64,000 nucleotides of DNA from assembly GCA_016706685.1 (NCBI GenBank), contig JADJJE010000056.1, positions 123,946 to 187,945 on the forward strand, given 5' to 3'. Position numbers and translations under genes: made by a program. Under the pieces are notes generated by a model. That model saw only the letters and a list, made by a program, of their open reading frames with translations. It searched no databases and was not told the DNA's origin. Source of the stretch: Sandaracinaceae bacterium (lineage in GTDB: Bacteria; Myxococcota_A; Polyangia; Polyangiales; Houyiibacteriaceae). Below, piece by piece: positions 35,869-47,783 of the stretch; position 1 is the first letter of the stretch; each line of letters starts with the position of its first letter.

Positions 35869-37827
35869 ATGGCTGGAACCCCCCCCACTTCGCGTTCGCT
35901 CAGCGGATGGCACCGTCGGATCTCGCTCGCGTCTCTCGTCATCGTCGCGCTCGTGGGCCATGGCTGTGGCGGCGACGGCGGGCCCGACCCGCGCATCGAA
36001 GAGCTGGGCCGCTGCACGGACTTCAACCCGACCACCCGCAACGCGTACTTCGGCGACACCCACGTGCACACGGCGGCCTCGCTGGACGCCAACCTGCAGG
36101 GCACCCGGCTGCGCGCGTCCGATGCCTACCGCTTCGCGCGCGGTGAAGAGCTGGGCATCCAGCCGTACGACGCAGACGGTGTGGCCCTGCGCACCCTGCA
36201 GCTGGGGCGCCCGCTCGACTTCGTGGCGCTGTCCGACCACGCGGAGTTCCTGGGGACCATCTATGCGTGCGAGCACGAGTCCGACCCGGGCTACGACTCG
36301 GAGCTCTGTCAGCAGTTCCGCGCGGACCCCGAGAACACGTTCTTCTCGCTGAACCTGCGCCTGGCCATCGGCGCCAACTACCCCAGCATCTGCGGCATCG
36401 GTGGCGTGGACTGCGACGAAGCCACCGTGGCGCTGTGGGGTGAGATCCAAGAGGCGGCCGAGACGGCCTACGACCGCAGCGACGCGTGCACGTTCACGTC
36501 GTTCGTGGGCTACGAGTGGTCGGGCTCGCCCGGCACGGCCAACCTGCACCGCAACGTCATCTTCCGGAACCACGTGGTGCCGCGCCGGCCGGTCAGCTAC
36601 TTCGACGAGCCCACGCCGCAGGGCCTGTGGGCCGGCCTGCGCAGCGGGTGCACGGACGCCGCGGGCGGCTGCGACGTGCTCACCATCCCGCACAACAGCA
36701 ACCTGTCGAACGGCATCATGTTCGAAGAGGAGCAAGCGGACGGCACCCCCTTCGACGAGGCGTACGCGCGCGAGCGCGAGGCCATGGAGCCCCTCGCCGA
36801 GATCTTCCAGCACAAGGGCGCGAGCGAGTGCGACCGCACCGTGGACTCGGGCGACGAGCTCTGCGACTTCGAGTCGCTGCCGTACAGCAACCTGAGCAAC
36901 CCGGTGTTGGGGATCACGTCGGACCCGCAGGAGCACGACTTCTTGCGATACGCTCTAGGGCGTGGTCTCCACTTCCAGGAGACCATCAACGCGAACCCCT
37001 ATCACTACGGCTTCATCGGCAGCACCGACACGCACCTCGGCACGCCGGGCGCCACGTCGGAGACCAACTTCCCCGGCCACGGCGGGGCCGGCACCGGCGC
37101 GCGCGACCTGATCGCGGCGGTGCCCGACGTCATCGAGTTCAACGGCGGCGGCTTGGCCGTCATCTGGGCCGAGGAGAACTCGCGCGAGTCGCTCTTCCTC
37201 GCCATGCGGCGGCGCGAGGCCTACGCCACGTCTGGCCCGCGCATCCTGCTGCGCTTCTTCGGGGGCTGGGAGTACCCGGCCACGCTGTGCGAGGCCAACG
37301 GCGAGGCGTTCGCGACCGCGGGCTACGCAGACGGCGTCCCCATGGGCGGCACCCTGAGCGCAAGGCCCAGCGCGGGTGGCGCGCCCACGTTTGCCATCTC
37401 GGCGCTGCGCGACGCGGGCGATGCCCAAGACCCCGCCACGCCGCTCCAGCGCCTGCAGGTCATCAAGGGCTTCACCGACGACCTGGGCGTGCCCCAGACC
37501 GTGATCTACGAGGTGGCCGGCGACGCCACCAACGGCGCCAGCGTGGACGTCACCACCTGCGAGCAGTCCGGCACGGGCTTCGACTCGCTCTGCACCGTGT
37601 GGACCGACCCCGACTTCGATCCCGCGGTGCCCGCGTACTACTACGTGCGCGCGGTGGAGAACCCCAGCTGCCGCTGGTCGACGCGGGTGTGCAACGACGC
37701 GGGCGTGGACTGCGACGTCCCGGCCACCATCACCACGGGCTTCGAGACCTGCTGTCGCGACACCATCGCACCGGTCATTCAAGAGCGCGCGTGGAGCTCC
37801 CCCATCTGGTACCTGCCCGGCAGCTGA
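35869..37827 (+). CDS. DUF3604 family lipoprotein (PHP-like metal-dependent hydrolase)
   Basis: A 652-residue protein with a lipobox (VGHGC) and a large DUF3604 domain. The start of the domain, YFGDTHVHTAASLDA, and LSDHAEFLG, followed by IPHNSN and STDTHLG, supply the His/Asp residues of a PHP-like metal site. The biochemical role is not established; secreted DUF3604 proteins are common in marine and soil bacteria. Many Cys pairs occur in the C-terminal part. The gene is followed at 2 nt by a PPIase gene and then HupE, probably one operon. ATG at 35869 leads into the signal peptide. Confidence 0.87.
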   Translation: MAGTPPTSRSLSGWHRRISLASLVIVALVGHGCGGDGGPDPRIEELGRCTDFNPTTRNAYFGDTHVHTAASLDANLQGTRLRASDAYRFARGEELGIQPYDADGVALRTLQLGRPLDFVALSDHAEFLGTIYACEHESDPGYDSELCQQFRADPENTFFSLNLRLAIGANYPSICGIGGVDCDEATVALWGEIQEAAETAYDRSDACTFTSFVGYEWSGSPGTANLHRNVIFRNHVVPRRPVSYFDEPTPQGLWAGLRSGCTDAAGGCDVLTIPHNSNLSNGIMFEEEQADGTPFDEAYAREREAMEPLAEIFQHKGASECDRTVDSGDELCDFESLPYSNLSNPVLGITSDPQEHDFLRYALGRGLHFQETINANPYHYGFIGSTDTHLGTPGATSETNFPGHGGAGTGARDLIAAVPDVIEFNGGGLAVIWAEENSRESLFLAMRRREAYATSGPRILLRFFGGWEYPATLCEANGEAFATAGYADGVPMGGTLSARPSAGGAPTFAISALRDAGDAQDPATPLQRLQVIKGFTDDLGVPQTVIYEVAGDATNGASVDVTTCEQSGTGFDSLCTVWTDPDFDPAVPAYYYVRAVENPSCRWSTRVCNDAGVDCDVPATITTGFETCCRDTIAPVIQERAWSSPIWYLPGS

Positions 37828-37829
37828 GC

Positions 37830-38792
37830 GTGACGTCGCCCGTCAACGGCCCCCCGCCAGCATCGCGTCGGCACGTGCGCGCGCTCGTGCGGTCGCCCCT
37901 GCTGCACTTCTTCGCGCTCGGGCTGCTGGCGCTCCTAGCCGAGCGGGCGCTGAGCCGGGCAGACGCGCCGCGCCCCGCGCTCACGGTGGTGGTGCCGAGC
38001 GGGCTCACGGACGAAGAGCGCGACGTGCGCGTGGACGCGGCCATCCTGGTGGAGGAGGCCATCGCGCTGGGCTGGCCTCGCACGGACCCGGTCATCCGCG
38101 CGCGGCTCATCGAGAACCTGCGCTTTGCGCGTGGGCAGCAGGGCACGCCGCCCTCGGCCAACGACCTGGGGCTGCTCGAGGAGGCGCTGCGCCTCGACAT
38201 GCACCGCACCGACCTGATCGTGCGCCGCCGCATGGTCATGCGCGCGGAGCGCATGCTGGCCAGCGACGTGCGCAACGCGCCGGTGGACGACGCCACGCTG
38301 CTCGCGTTCCGGGACGCACACCCCGAGCGCTTCCGGGCGCCTGCGCGCTTTCGCTACAGCGACCTGTTCCTGGGCCGACAGCAGCGCGGAGAGGCGCTCG
38401 CCACGGAGGTGTCGGCCATGCAGCGCCGGCTCGCCGCGGGTGGGGTCACCCCGGCCCAGGCGGGGGCGCTCGGTGACCCCCTGCTCTACTCGCCGGGGGA
38501 CCGCCTGGTGAGCGCCGACGAGGTGGCGCGTCGCTTGGGAGGCGCGCTCTCCCAACAGCTCACCGAGGCCCCGCTCGAGACGTGGGCGGGCCCCTTCGAG
38601 TCGTCGTTCGGGTACCACTTCGTGTGGGTGCACGAGCGCCGCGAGGCCGCCCTGCCTTCCCTCGACCACTCGCGCGCACGCGTGCTGGGCGCTTACCGCG
38701 ACGCCCGCCAGGCCGAGGCGCTGCGCGCACGCATGGCCGAGCTGCGCGCGGGCTACGACATCCACGTCGAGGTCCGCGAGGGCGCGCCATGA
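37830..38792 (+). CDS. Membrane-anchored parvulin-type peptidyl-prolyl isomerase
   Basis: A 320-residue protein with one N-terminal membrane helix (about residues 20-40) and a helical chaperone region, followed by a PpiC-like rotamase domain: FRYSDLFLG at its start, then GDPLLYSPGDRLVSADEVARRLG, and PFESSFGYHFVWVHERRE at its end. It should act in the periplasm on folding clients, possibly the neighbouring secreted DUF3604 protein. GTG start 2 nt after the previous stop. Its stop overlaps the HupE gene by 4 nt. Confidence 0.83.
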   Translation: MTSPVNGPPPASRRHVRALVRSPLLHFFALGLLALLAERALSRADAPRPALTVVVPSGLTDEERDVRVDAAILVEEAIALGWPRTDPVIRARLIENLRFARGQQGTPPSANDLGLLEEALRLDMHRTDLIVRRRMVMRAERMLASDVRNAPVDDATLLAFRDAHPERFRAPARFRYSDLFLGRQQRGEALATEVSAMQRRLAAGGVTPAQAGALGDPLLYSPGDRLVSADEVARRLGGALSQQLTEAPLETWAGPFESSFGYHFVWVHERREAALPSLDHSRARVLGAYRDARQAEALRARMAELRAGYDIHVEVREGAP

Positions 38793-39865
38793 GGCGTTGG
38801 CAGCGACACCGCCCGGCCCTCGCCGTGCTCGCGCTCACGCTCGCGCTGGTGTCGGTGGCCCCGCTGGCCCACGCCCACCCGCTGGCGCCGGCGGCGCTGC
38901 TGCTGCACGAGGTGGAGGGCGCGCCGCCGGGCACGCTGAGCATGACGTGGCGCACCTCGCGGCTGCGTCCACGCGGCGAGACGCTCGTGCCCGCGCTGCC
39001 CGAGCGCTGCGTCACGGTGCCCGACAGCGAGCGCGAAGAGCTGCAGGCCGACGTGCTGGTGGTCACCTCGCAGGTGCGCTGCGGCAACGGTCCGCTCGCC
39101 GGCCTCGGCGGGCAAGAGCTCACCATCGAGGGCCTCGCCCGCACCGAGACCAACGTCTTCGTGGAGCTCTTGCTGCTCGACGGTCGCCGGCTGAGCGCGC
39201 TGCTGCACGCGCGCTCGCCCTCGCTGCGCTTCACGGAGCAAGAAGCCACGCGCACGAACACCGCCGACGGCTTCGTGCGCCTGGGCGTGGGCCACCTCTT
39301 GAGCGGCGCGGACCACGTGCTGTTCGTGCTGGGCCTGGTGCTGCTGGTGGGTGGCCTGCGCCAGCTGGTCTGGCTGGTGAGCGCGTTCACGGTGGGCCAC
39401 AGCGTGAGCCTCGCGCTCAGCGCCACGGGCGTGGTGCAGCTGCCCAGCGCGCCGGTCGAGCTGGTCATCGCGCTCAGCCTGCTGTGGCTGGCGCTGCGCG
39501 TGCTGCACCGCCGCGAGCGCCTCGCCGAGCCGCCCCCGCCCGTGCGCCGCGCCGCGCTGGTGTGCGCCGCCTTCGGCCTGTTGCACGGGCTCGGCTTCGC
39601 TTCGGCCTTCGCCGAGACGGGCGCCTCGGGAGACGCCCTTCCCCGCGCGCTGCTGGGCTTCAACGTGGGCGTGGAGCTCGGCCAGCTGGCTGTCGTGGTG
39701 CCCACCGCGCTGCTACTCGGGGTCCTGCGCAAGCGAGACCCCGAGCACCGCAGCGAGCCGCGCGTGATGCTGGCCGGCGCCTATGTCATCGGCAGCGCCA
39801 GCGCCTACTTCGTGCTCGAGCGCTCGCCCAGCGTGCTGGCCGAGCTGCTCGCTGCGGTGGGCTGA
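38789..39865 (+). CDS. HupE/UreJ family membrane protein
   Basis: A 358-residue protein with a signal peptide (cleavage near AHA), a periplasmic beta-rich domain (about 30-165) and a C-terminal membrane domain of about six helices. The GVGHLLSGADHVLFVLGLVLL and FTVGHSVSLALSA motifs, followed by GLLHGLGFASAF, are the His-rich HupE/UreJ_2 signatures. Some relatives move nickel or cobalt, but the periplasmic-domain form is uncharacterised. It is the third gene of the DUF3604-PPIase unit and ends 7 nt from the convergent lon gene. Confidence 0.88.
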   Translation: MRRWQRHRPALAVLALTLALVSVAPLAHAHPLAPAALLLHEVEGAPPGTLSMTWRTSRLRPRGETLVPALPERCVTVPDSEREELQADVLVVTSQVRCGNGPLAGLGGQELTIEGLARTETNVFVELLLLDGRRLSALLHARSPSLRFTEQEATRTNTADGFVRLGVGHLLSGADHVLFVLGLVLLVGGLRQLVWLVSAFTVGHSVSLALSATGVVQLPSAPVELVIALSLLWLALRVLHRRERLAEPPPPVRRAALVCAAFGLLHGLGFASAFAETGASGDALPRALLGFNVGVELGQLAVVVPTALLLGVLRKRDPEHRSEPRVMLAGAYVIGSASAYFVLERSPSVLAELLAAVG

Positions 39866-39872
39866 GCTCGCG

Positions 39873-42278
<2,406 letters not shown>

Positions 42279-42316
42279 AGGGTGGAACCTAAGAACGGTA
42301 TCCGCCGCGTCAACGG

Positions 42317-43744
42317 TCAGGGACGTTCAGCGCGAACGGGCAAGAGCGCCACCGCGAGCGCGAGCCCTGCGGCAAGCGCGAAAGCGCCGCCATACGCCGC
42401 TGGCACCCCATCGCCGCCGAGCGCCTCGAGGGCTCCCAGCAGGAGGGCCATGCCGCCTGCGTTGGCCAGCGCCGTGGTGAGCCCGAGCGCCGCCGATGAG
42501 GCCCCGAGATCCCGCGCTGCGCTGTCCGACGTCACCGCAGCCGCCGTGGCCGTGGATGCCAGGGCCAGCCCTGCGCCCTGGGCCACCAGCGCCAGCGCGA
42601 GCCACAGATAAGGCATCTCCGGCGTGAACCAGGCGTGATAGGCGCAGCCCGCAGCCACGAGCGCCGCGCCCACCTGCGTGGGCAGCGACACACCCGAGCG
42701 GCGAATGAGCAGGCCCGCGAGCGGTCCCACGATGCCCATGGCGATGGGCCGCGGCAACAGCGCAGCCGCCACCACACCGGGCGACCAGCCGGCGATGCGC
42801 GTCAGGAGCACGGGAGTGATCAGGAAGCTCCCCATGTAGACGGCCTGGACCACCGAGCGTGACAACAAAGCACGGCGCGTGAGCTGGCGCTCGAAGATGG
42901 GAGGCGGCAGCACGGGCTCCTCGGCGCGCTTTTCGATGCGCCAGAACCAGGCCAGCGTGACCACGGCCACGCCCAGGGCCAGCAGCGCCTCGAGCGACAG
43001 GAAGCCCCACTGCGGCGCGCGCACCATCCACAGCAGCGCGGCCAGCACACCCAGCGCACCCACGGCGGCGCCCTTGTAGTCGAAGGCGCGCGCGTCCTCG
43101 GTGGACGGCACGTCCGTGGGCAGCACGCTCACGGCCATGACCAGCGCCACCACGGCGATGGGCAGCTGCGCGAAGAACAGCACGCGCCACGTGGCGTACT
43201 CGATGGCGAAGCCGCCCAGCACGATGCCCAGCGTGGGTGAGAAGGCCATGGTGCTGGTCCAGTAGCCGAGCGGCACCGACTGCTCCTCGCGCGACCAGGC
43301 CGACGACGCGATGGCGAGCCCGCTGGGCATGACCAGCGCGGTGCCGGTGCCCGTGACCACGCGCGCCACGATGAGCCACGGCAAGCTGGGCGCGAGCCCC
43401 GAGGCGAGCATGCCGAAGGTGGCCACGCCCACGCCGAGGAACCAGGTCTTCTTGCGGCCCCAGCGGTCGGCGATGCGGCCCGCAGCCGGTGTCACCACGG
43501 CGCTCACCACCATGGGCGCCAGCGTCACCCAGGCCACGTCGCCGATGCTCACCCCGAGGTCCACTGCGATGGGCGCCAGCGCGATGGTCAGGATGGTGAG
43601 CGTCAGGTTGGTGCTGAACGCGGCCAGCAACACCACCGCCAGCACGGCGCGGCGCGACCACTCGGGCCGTGCGGGGAGCGCCAAGCCAGCGAGCGACTCG
43701 TCATGCACGCGCCAAGCGTGGCCGCGCTTCGGGGTGTCGTCCAC
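42317..43744 (-). CDS. MFS transporter, DHA2-like (14 TM)
   Basis: A 475-residue protein with about 14 hydrophobic helices. The GRIADRWGRKKTW loop between helices 2 and 3 is the MFS signature, and VTGTGTALVMPSGLAIASSAW resembles motif C of drug:proton antiporters. It may export small hydrophobic compounds; substrate unknown. GTG start 7 nt after the stop of the Kef-type antiporter, so the two are likely cotranscribed. An internal GTG about 14 codons later is another possible start. Confidence 0.88.
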   Translation of the reverse strand: MDDTPKRGHAWRVHDESLAGLALPARPEWSRRAVLAVVLLAAFSTNLTLTILTIALAPIAVDLGVSIGDVAWVTLAPMVVSAVVTPAAGRIADRWGRKKTWFLGVGVATFGMLASGLAPSLPWLIVARVVTGTGTALVMPSGLAIASSAWSREEQSVPLGYWTSTMAFSPTLGIVLGGFAIEYATWRVLFFAQLPIAVVALVMAVSVLPTDVPSTEDARAFDYKGAAVGALGVLAALLWMVRAPQWGFLSLEALLALGVAVVTLAWFWRIEKRAEEPVLPPPIFERQLTRRALLSRSVVQAVYMGSFLITPVLLTRIAGWSPGVVAAALLPRPIAMGIVGPLAGLLIRRSGVSLPTQVGAALVAAGCAYHAWFTPEMPYLWLALALVAQGAGLALASTATAAAVTSDSAARDLGASSAALGLTTALANAGGMALLLGALEALGGDGVPAAYGGAFALAAGLALAVALLPVRAERP

Positions 43745-43751
43745 CCGCCCG

Positions 43752-45770
43752 CTACGCGAGAGAGAGCGGCTCCGGGACGGCCCCGTAGATGGCGAACACG
43801 CTGGCCTCCGGGAAGCGCTCCACCACCGTGATCGGGGTGCGCGCGGCCTCGTGACCCATGTCGCGCGTGCCCATCAGCACCAGCAGGTCGCTGGTGCTCG
43901 TGAGGTCCGCCAGCGCTTGGTTCAGGGACGCCCAGCTCTCCAGCAGCTTGTGCGACAGCTTGGCGCTGGGCTTGGCCGCTTCCAGCACGCTCGCGATGGC
44001 GTCCCAGGTGACCTGCTCGGCCAGCACCTCCACGGGTGCTCCCAGCTGGTTGGCCAGGCGCTTCACGGTCGCCGCGGCGGCCTCCAGCTCCTCGGCGGAG
44101 ACGCCGCCCGTGGGGATGGCGAAGGTCACCTTCTGGTTGGTGCCGAGCGGGTGCCGGTTGCGCATGAGGACCAACGTGCTGGTCACGCCCGCCACCAGCA
44201 CGTCCAGCTCGGTGCCCAGCACGCTGTCGGGGTTGTCCGACGCGGCAAAGTCCCAGTCCAACAGCAGGTGCGAGCTCTGCACGGCCTTGTTGGAGCGCAC
44301 CAGCGCCTCACCCACCGTGTGGTCCACCGAGGTGGCGGTCTTGGCCGGGACGTCGGCCGCCGAGCACAGCGTGACCGCGTCGTGCAACATGTTCTCGCCG
44401 CGGGCCACCGTGTCGGTGAGCGACTCGTCGTCGCATGCCGCGTGCACCAGGTGGAGCGGTTCGCGGTGGGTACCGTCGCGCAGCATGAGCCCCACCTCGA
44501 TGACCGACTGCGCGTTGAGCAGGCCCTGGAGGCCCACCAGGATGCGTTGCTTCGGGCCCACCTGCGCCTGCGCCTCGAGCGCCGCTTCGCGCGCGGCCAC
44601 GGCAGGCCCGTAGCGCTGAGTCACCCAGGGGCCCAGCGTGCAGGTCACCAGGATCATCACGATGGTGGCGTTGACCACGGCGCTGTCGAAGAGCTGGAGC
44701 TCGAAGCCGATCATCACCGCCGCGAGCGTGGCCGCCGCCTGCGGCACGCTCAGGCCGAAGACGACGCGTGCCTCGGCCTTGTCGAAGCGCAAGAACAGGC
44801 GCGTGGACTCCGCCGCGACGAACTTGGTGACCACCACCATGCCGGTCATGAAGCCGATGAGCACCCAGGTGTGGGCGCCAGAGAAGAGCACGCGCGCGTC
44901 CAGCAGCATGCCCACCGACAGCAGGAAGAACGGCACGAAGATGGCCTCCCCCGTGAACTGGATGCGGTTCATGAGCGCGCCGTTGTGGGGGATGAGCCGG
45001 TTGAGCGCGAGCCCCGCGAAGAAGGCGCCCACGATGGGCTCCACCCCCGCCGAGTGGGCCAGCGCCGCGCACACGAAGACCGACGCGAGCACGAACGAGA
45101 ACTGCGCCACGCCGTCCTCGCCCATGCGGCGGAACAGGAAGCGGCCCAGGATGGGCAGCCCGACGAAGATGACCAGCACATAGACCAAGAGGGAGATGCC
45201 GAGGCGCACCCAGAAGGCCTCGTTCACCTCGCCCGTGGACGTGCCGGCCACCACGGCTAGCACCATCAGCGCGGCCACGTCCGTGATCATGGTGCCGCCC
45301 ACCGCGGTGGTGACCGCCCGGTTCTTGGTGATGCCCAAGCGGCTGGCCACGGGATACGACAGCAGCGTGTGCGAGGCGAAGATGCTGGCCATCAGGGCCG
45401 CAGCGGGCCAGTCGTACTGCAGCAGGTAGTGCGCGGCAGGCGTGCCCAGGCCCTGCGGCAGGCCGAACGTGAGCACGCCGAACACCAGCGCGTGCAGCCC
45501 GAACTTCTTGAACACGCTGAGGTCCACCTCGAGAGCGGCCGTGAACATGATGAAGATCAGGCCCACGTTGCCGAAGAGCACGAACGACTCGTCACGCTCG
45601 AGGACGTGGAAGGCGTTGGGCCCGAGCGCGGCGCCAGCCAGCAGCAGCCCCACCAGCCCCGGCATGCGGATCTTCTCCATCAAGAAGGGGACGACCAGCA
45701 TGAGGCAGGACACGACCGCGAAGATCACGATCGGGTCGGTGAGCGGGAGCGGGATCTGGAAGGGCAACAT
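43752..45770 (-). CDS. Kef/CPA2-type cation:proton antiporter with UspA-like C-terminal region
   Basis: A 672-residue protein with about 12 membrane helices (residues 10-390) bearing CPA2 features, such as MPGLVGLLLAGAALGP and FASHTLLSYPVASRLG, followed by about 270 cytoplasmic residues with two alpha/beta UspA-like halves (ILVGLQGLLN, then VTFAIPTGG). No TrkA-N domain is visible. It would exchange Na+ or K+ for H+, with the Usp part possibly sensing nucleotides. It heads the antiporter-MFS-lon strand run. Confidence 0.9.
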   Translation of the reverse strand: MLPFQIPLPLTDPIVIFAVVSCLMLVVPFLMEKIRMPGLVGLLLAGAALGPNAFHVLERDESFVLFGNVGLIFIMFTAALEVDLSVFKKFGLHALVFGVLTFGLPQGLGTPAAHYLLQYDWPAAALMASIFASHTLLSYPVASRLGITKNRAVTTAVGGTMITDVAALMVLAVVAGTSTGEVNEAFWVRLGISLLVYVLVIFVGLPILGRFLFRRMGEDGVAQFSFVLASVFVCAALAHSAGVEPIVGAFFAGLALNRLIPHNGALMNRIQFTGEAIFVPFFLLSVGMLLDARVLFSGAHTWVLIGFMTGMVVVTKFVAAESTRLFLRFDKAEARVVFGLSVPQAAATLAAVMIGFELQLFDSAVVNATIVMILVTCTLGPWVTQRYGPAVAAREAALEAQAQVGPKQRILVGLQGLLNAQSVIEVGLMLRDGTHREPLHLVHAACDDESLTDTVARGENMLHDAVTLCSAADVPAKTATSVDHTVGEALVRSNKAVQSSHLLLDWDFAASDNPDSVLGTELDVLVAGVTSTLVLMRNRHPLGTNQKVTFAIPTGGVSAEELEAAAATVKRLANQLGAPVEVLAEQVTWDAIASVLEAAKPSAKLSHKLLESWASLNQALADLTSTSDLLVLMGTRDMGHEAARTPITVVERFPEASVFAIYGAVPEPLSLA

Positions 45771-45840
45771 CTGGGCGCAGCCTATCAGCTGCGATCGAAG
45801 AGGCCCGTACTTCGCACGCGGGCTGCCCTGCAGCGCATCT

Positions 45841-46560
45841 CTACCCGAAGAGGCGCTGCTGTGCGCGCTGCGTGTAGCTCAGCAGGTTTTGGTGGCTCTG
45901 CGCGGCGGTCTTCAGCGGGCTCTCGAGTGGCGCATCGAGAATGGAGCTCATCCACGCATACACGGTCGCATCGGCGCTGGTGGGCGTGTCGCCCATGAAG
46001 AAGGGCTTGTCGCCCAGGAAGCGCGCGAGCGAGAGCAGGTCGGCCGCGCCCAGCTCGTAGATCTCGCTGCGCGTGTGCCGCCCGAGCCCGTGCCCCTGCA
46101 TGGCAGCGAACGCGCCTTTCCGGATCTGCTTGGTGATGAGCGGGCGCACCAGGGCTGGGATCTCGGCGAAGTACGCATCGCGGATCGCGGGCCAGTTGGC
46201 CTCCTCCATCCAGCGCGAATAGAAGAGGATCCAGTACAGGTGCTCCTCGCACAGCTTCACGAACGCGTCGGCGGTGGCGCGCTCCGCGTCCGAGAGGCCC
46301 GCGTCGAAGTCGAAGCGCAGCGTGTCCTCGAGGTAGCGGCGGATGAAGGTGGAGTCCGCGATGAGCTTGCCGCGGTGACGCAGGACCGGGAGCTTGCCCT
46401 TGGGCGCCTTGCGCGGGTCCGCGAACACCTCGGTGACGTACGGCTGCCCCGTGAGGGCCAGGAGCGCGTCACCCTTCATGCAGAAGGGGCTGGCGTTGCG
46501 CAGCCCGAGGCAGGGCGCGTATTGAAGGAGCGTGAGGGTCTCGTGGGCGATGCTGGTCAT
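45841..46560 (-). CDS. Glutathione S-transferase-like protein, metaxin/FAX type
   Basis: A 239-residue protein with a thioredoxin-like N-domain (LLQYAPCLGLRNASPFCMKGDALLALTG, with DPRKAPKGKLPVL and ADSTFIRRYLE) and an all-helical C-domain. This pattern belongs to the Tom37/metaxin/FAX-type GST group, whose bacterial members have unknown substrates. The N-terminal Cys residues might serve in a redox reaction. It diverges from a WYL-type regulator with a palindromic operator between the two. Confidence 0.87.
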   Translation of the reverse strand: MTSIAHETLTLLQYAPCLGLRNASPFCMKGDALLALTGQPYVTEVFADPRKAPKGKLPVLRHRGKLIADSTFIRRYLEDTLRFDFDAGLSDAERATADAFVKLCEEHLYWILFYSRWMEEANWPAIRDAYFAEIPALVRPLITKQIRKGAFAAMQGHGLGRHTRSEIYELGAADLLSLARFLGDKPFFMGDTPTSADATVYAWMSSILDAPLESPLKTAAQSHQNLLSYTQRAQQRLFG

Positions 46561-46573
46561 GTCGGCAGGTATA

Positions 46574-46601
46574 CTGACAGACTCCTGACAGCTGCTGTCA
46601 G
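46574..46601. promoter_or_regulatory. Operator-like palindrome between GST and WYL regulator
   Basis: CTGACAG at 46585-46591 and its perfect inverse CTGTCAG at 46595-46601 flank a 3-nt spacer. A further direct CTGACAG copy lies at 46574-46580, with starts 11 nt apart (one helical turn). The sites lie in the 76-nt spacer of a divergent pair encoding a regulator, so autoregulation plus control of the GST gene is likely. Confidence 0.7.
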
Positions 46602-46636
46602 CACGCACCCGCGATGCTGCGGAGCGAGTCACCCCC

Positions 46637-47356
46637 ATGCGAGCCCAACGCCTCAACGAGATCATCCGGCACCTGCGCCGCGCCCGCGCGCCCCTCACGG
46701 CGGACGCGCTCGCGCTGCGCTTCGAGGTGACGCCGCGCACCATCTACCGCGACGTGGCGTCGCTCATCGCCACGGGCGTGCCCATCCGCGGCGAGGCCGG
46801 CATCGGCTACGTGCTGGGCGAAGGCTATGACCTGCCGCCGCTCATGTTCGACGCGCGAGAGCTGGAGGCCCTGATGTTGGGCGCGCGCATGGTGGCCGCC
46901 CGCGCCGACGAAGCCACCGCGCGCGACGCCGAAGCCGCCATCGCCAAGATCGTGGAGGTGCTGCCCAAGGAGCGCCGCGCGCTGCTGCTGGATGCGCCGC
47001 TGTTCGCGCCCAGCTTCCGCCCCAAGGTGGAAGACCGCGTGGACCTCGTGCCCCTGCGCGACGCTCTGCGCGAGCAGCGCAAGATCACGCTGCGCTACCG
47101 CGACGTGAACGGCAGCGAGACCGAGCGCACCGTCTGGCCCGTGTCGCTCGGCTACTTCGACGGGAGCCGCGGCCTGGTGGCCTGGTGCGAGCTGCGCAGT
47201 GACTTCCGCCTGTTCCGCACGGACCGCATGGAGGCGCTCACGGTGCTGGTGGACCCGCTGCCCAAGCCGCGCCGCGCGCTGCTGCAGGCGTTCCGCGAGC
47301 AGGAGGCGCTGCGCGAGGCGGAGTACGAGCGGGAGCGGGGCGGCAAGTGCCCGTGA
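46637..47356 (+). CDS. HTH-WYL family transcriptional regulator (YafY type)
   Basis: A 239-residue protein with an N-terminal HTH_11 winged helix (RLNEIIRHLRRARAPLTADAL; FEVTPRTIYRDVASL) and a WYL domain (about 135-200) with an ITLRYRDVNG strand and a YFDGSRGLVAWCELRSDFRLFRTDRM stretch. WYL domains bind ligands, sometimes nucleic acids or small molecules. The WCX dimerisation region appears short. It is divergent from the GST-like gene and most likely binds the intervening CTGACAG palindrome. Confidence 0.92.
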   Translation: MRAQRLNEIIRHLRRARAPLTADALALRFEVTPRTIYRDVASLIATGVPIRGEAGIGYVLGEGYDLPPLMFDARELEALMLGARMVAARADEATARDAEAAIAKIVEVLPKERRALLLDAPLFAPSFRPKVEDRVDLVPLRDALREQRKITLRYRDVNGSETERTVWPVSLGYFDGSRGLVAWCELRSDFRLFRTDRMEALTVLVDPLPKPRRALLQAFREQEALREAEYERERGGKCP

Positions 47357-47378
47357 GTCGGGCTCCTCGCGGTTCTGC

Positions 47379-47744
47379 CTAGGGCCTCGGGCACCACGCG
47401 AAATCGAGGAAGGAGCACCTGCCGTTGAGCTCACCACAGGGCCGCGTCGGCGGAAGCTCTCGCTCGGGGCCGTCCAGGTTCGGGCACGCGTTGGCGCATG
47501 TAGCCCCCGGAGCGCCGCCCCAGACCTGCCTGCACTCGTAGGAACAGGTGCAGCTCCAAGCGACGATGGCGCACTCCATAGCCGGTGGCGAGGTCTCGGA
47601 CGGCTCGTGCTGAGGCTCGGAGACTTCGGGGGCCACCTCGGGCGACTGCGACGTGGCGGTCAGCTGCTGCGTAGCGCAGCCCGCGAGCACACCCAGCAGC
47701 GTGAAGATCGCAATCGGGTGTCGCGTGCTGGCGCGCGTCTTCAT
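47379..47744 (-). CDS. Small Cys-rich lipoprotein
   Basis: A 121-residue lipoprotein with lipobox GVLAGC, a Glu/Pro/Ser linker and a compact C-terminal domain with about nine Cys, probably disulfide-bonded (CAIVAWSCTCSYECRQVW; CANACP; CSFLDFAWC). No known family. The ATG start is 39 nt from the divergent start of the next gene. Confidence 0.65.
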   Translation of the reverse strand: MKTRASTRHPIAIFTLLGVLAGCATQQLTATSQSPEVAPEVSEPQHEPSETSPPAMECAIVAWSCTCSYECRQVWGGAPGATCANACPNLDGPERELPPTRPCGELNGRCSFLDFAWCPRP

Positions 47745-47783
47745 CGCTTGGTTGTAACACGATGCCGTCGCACACTCGCGGGG

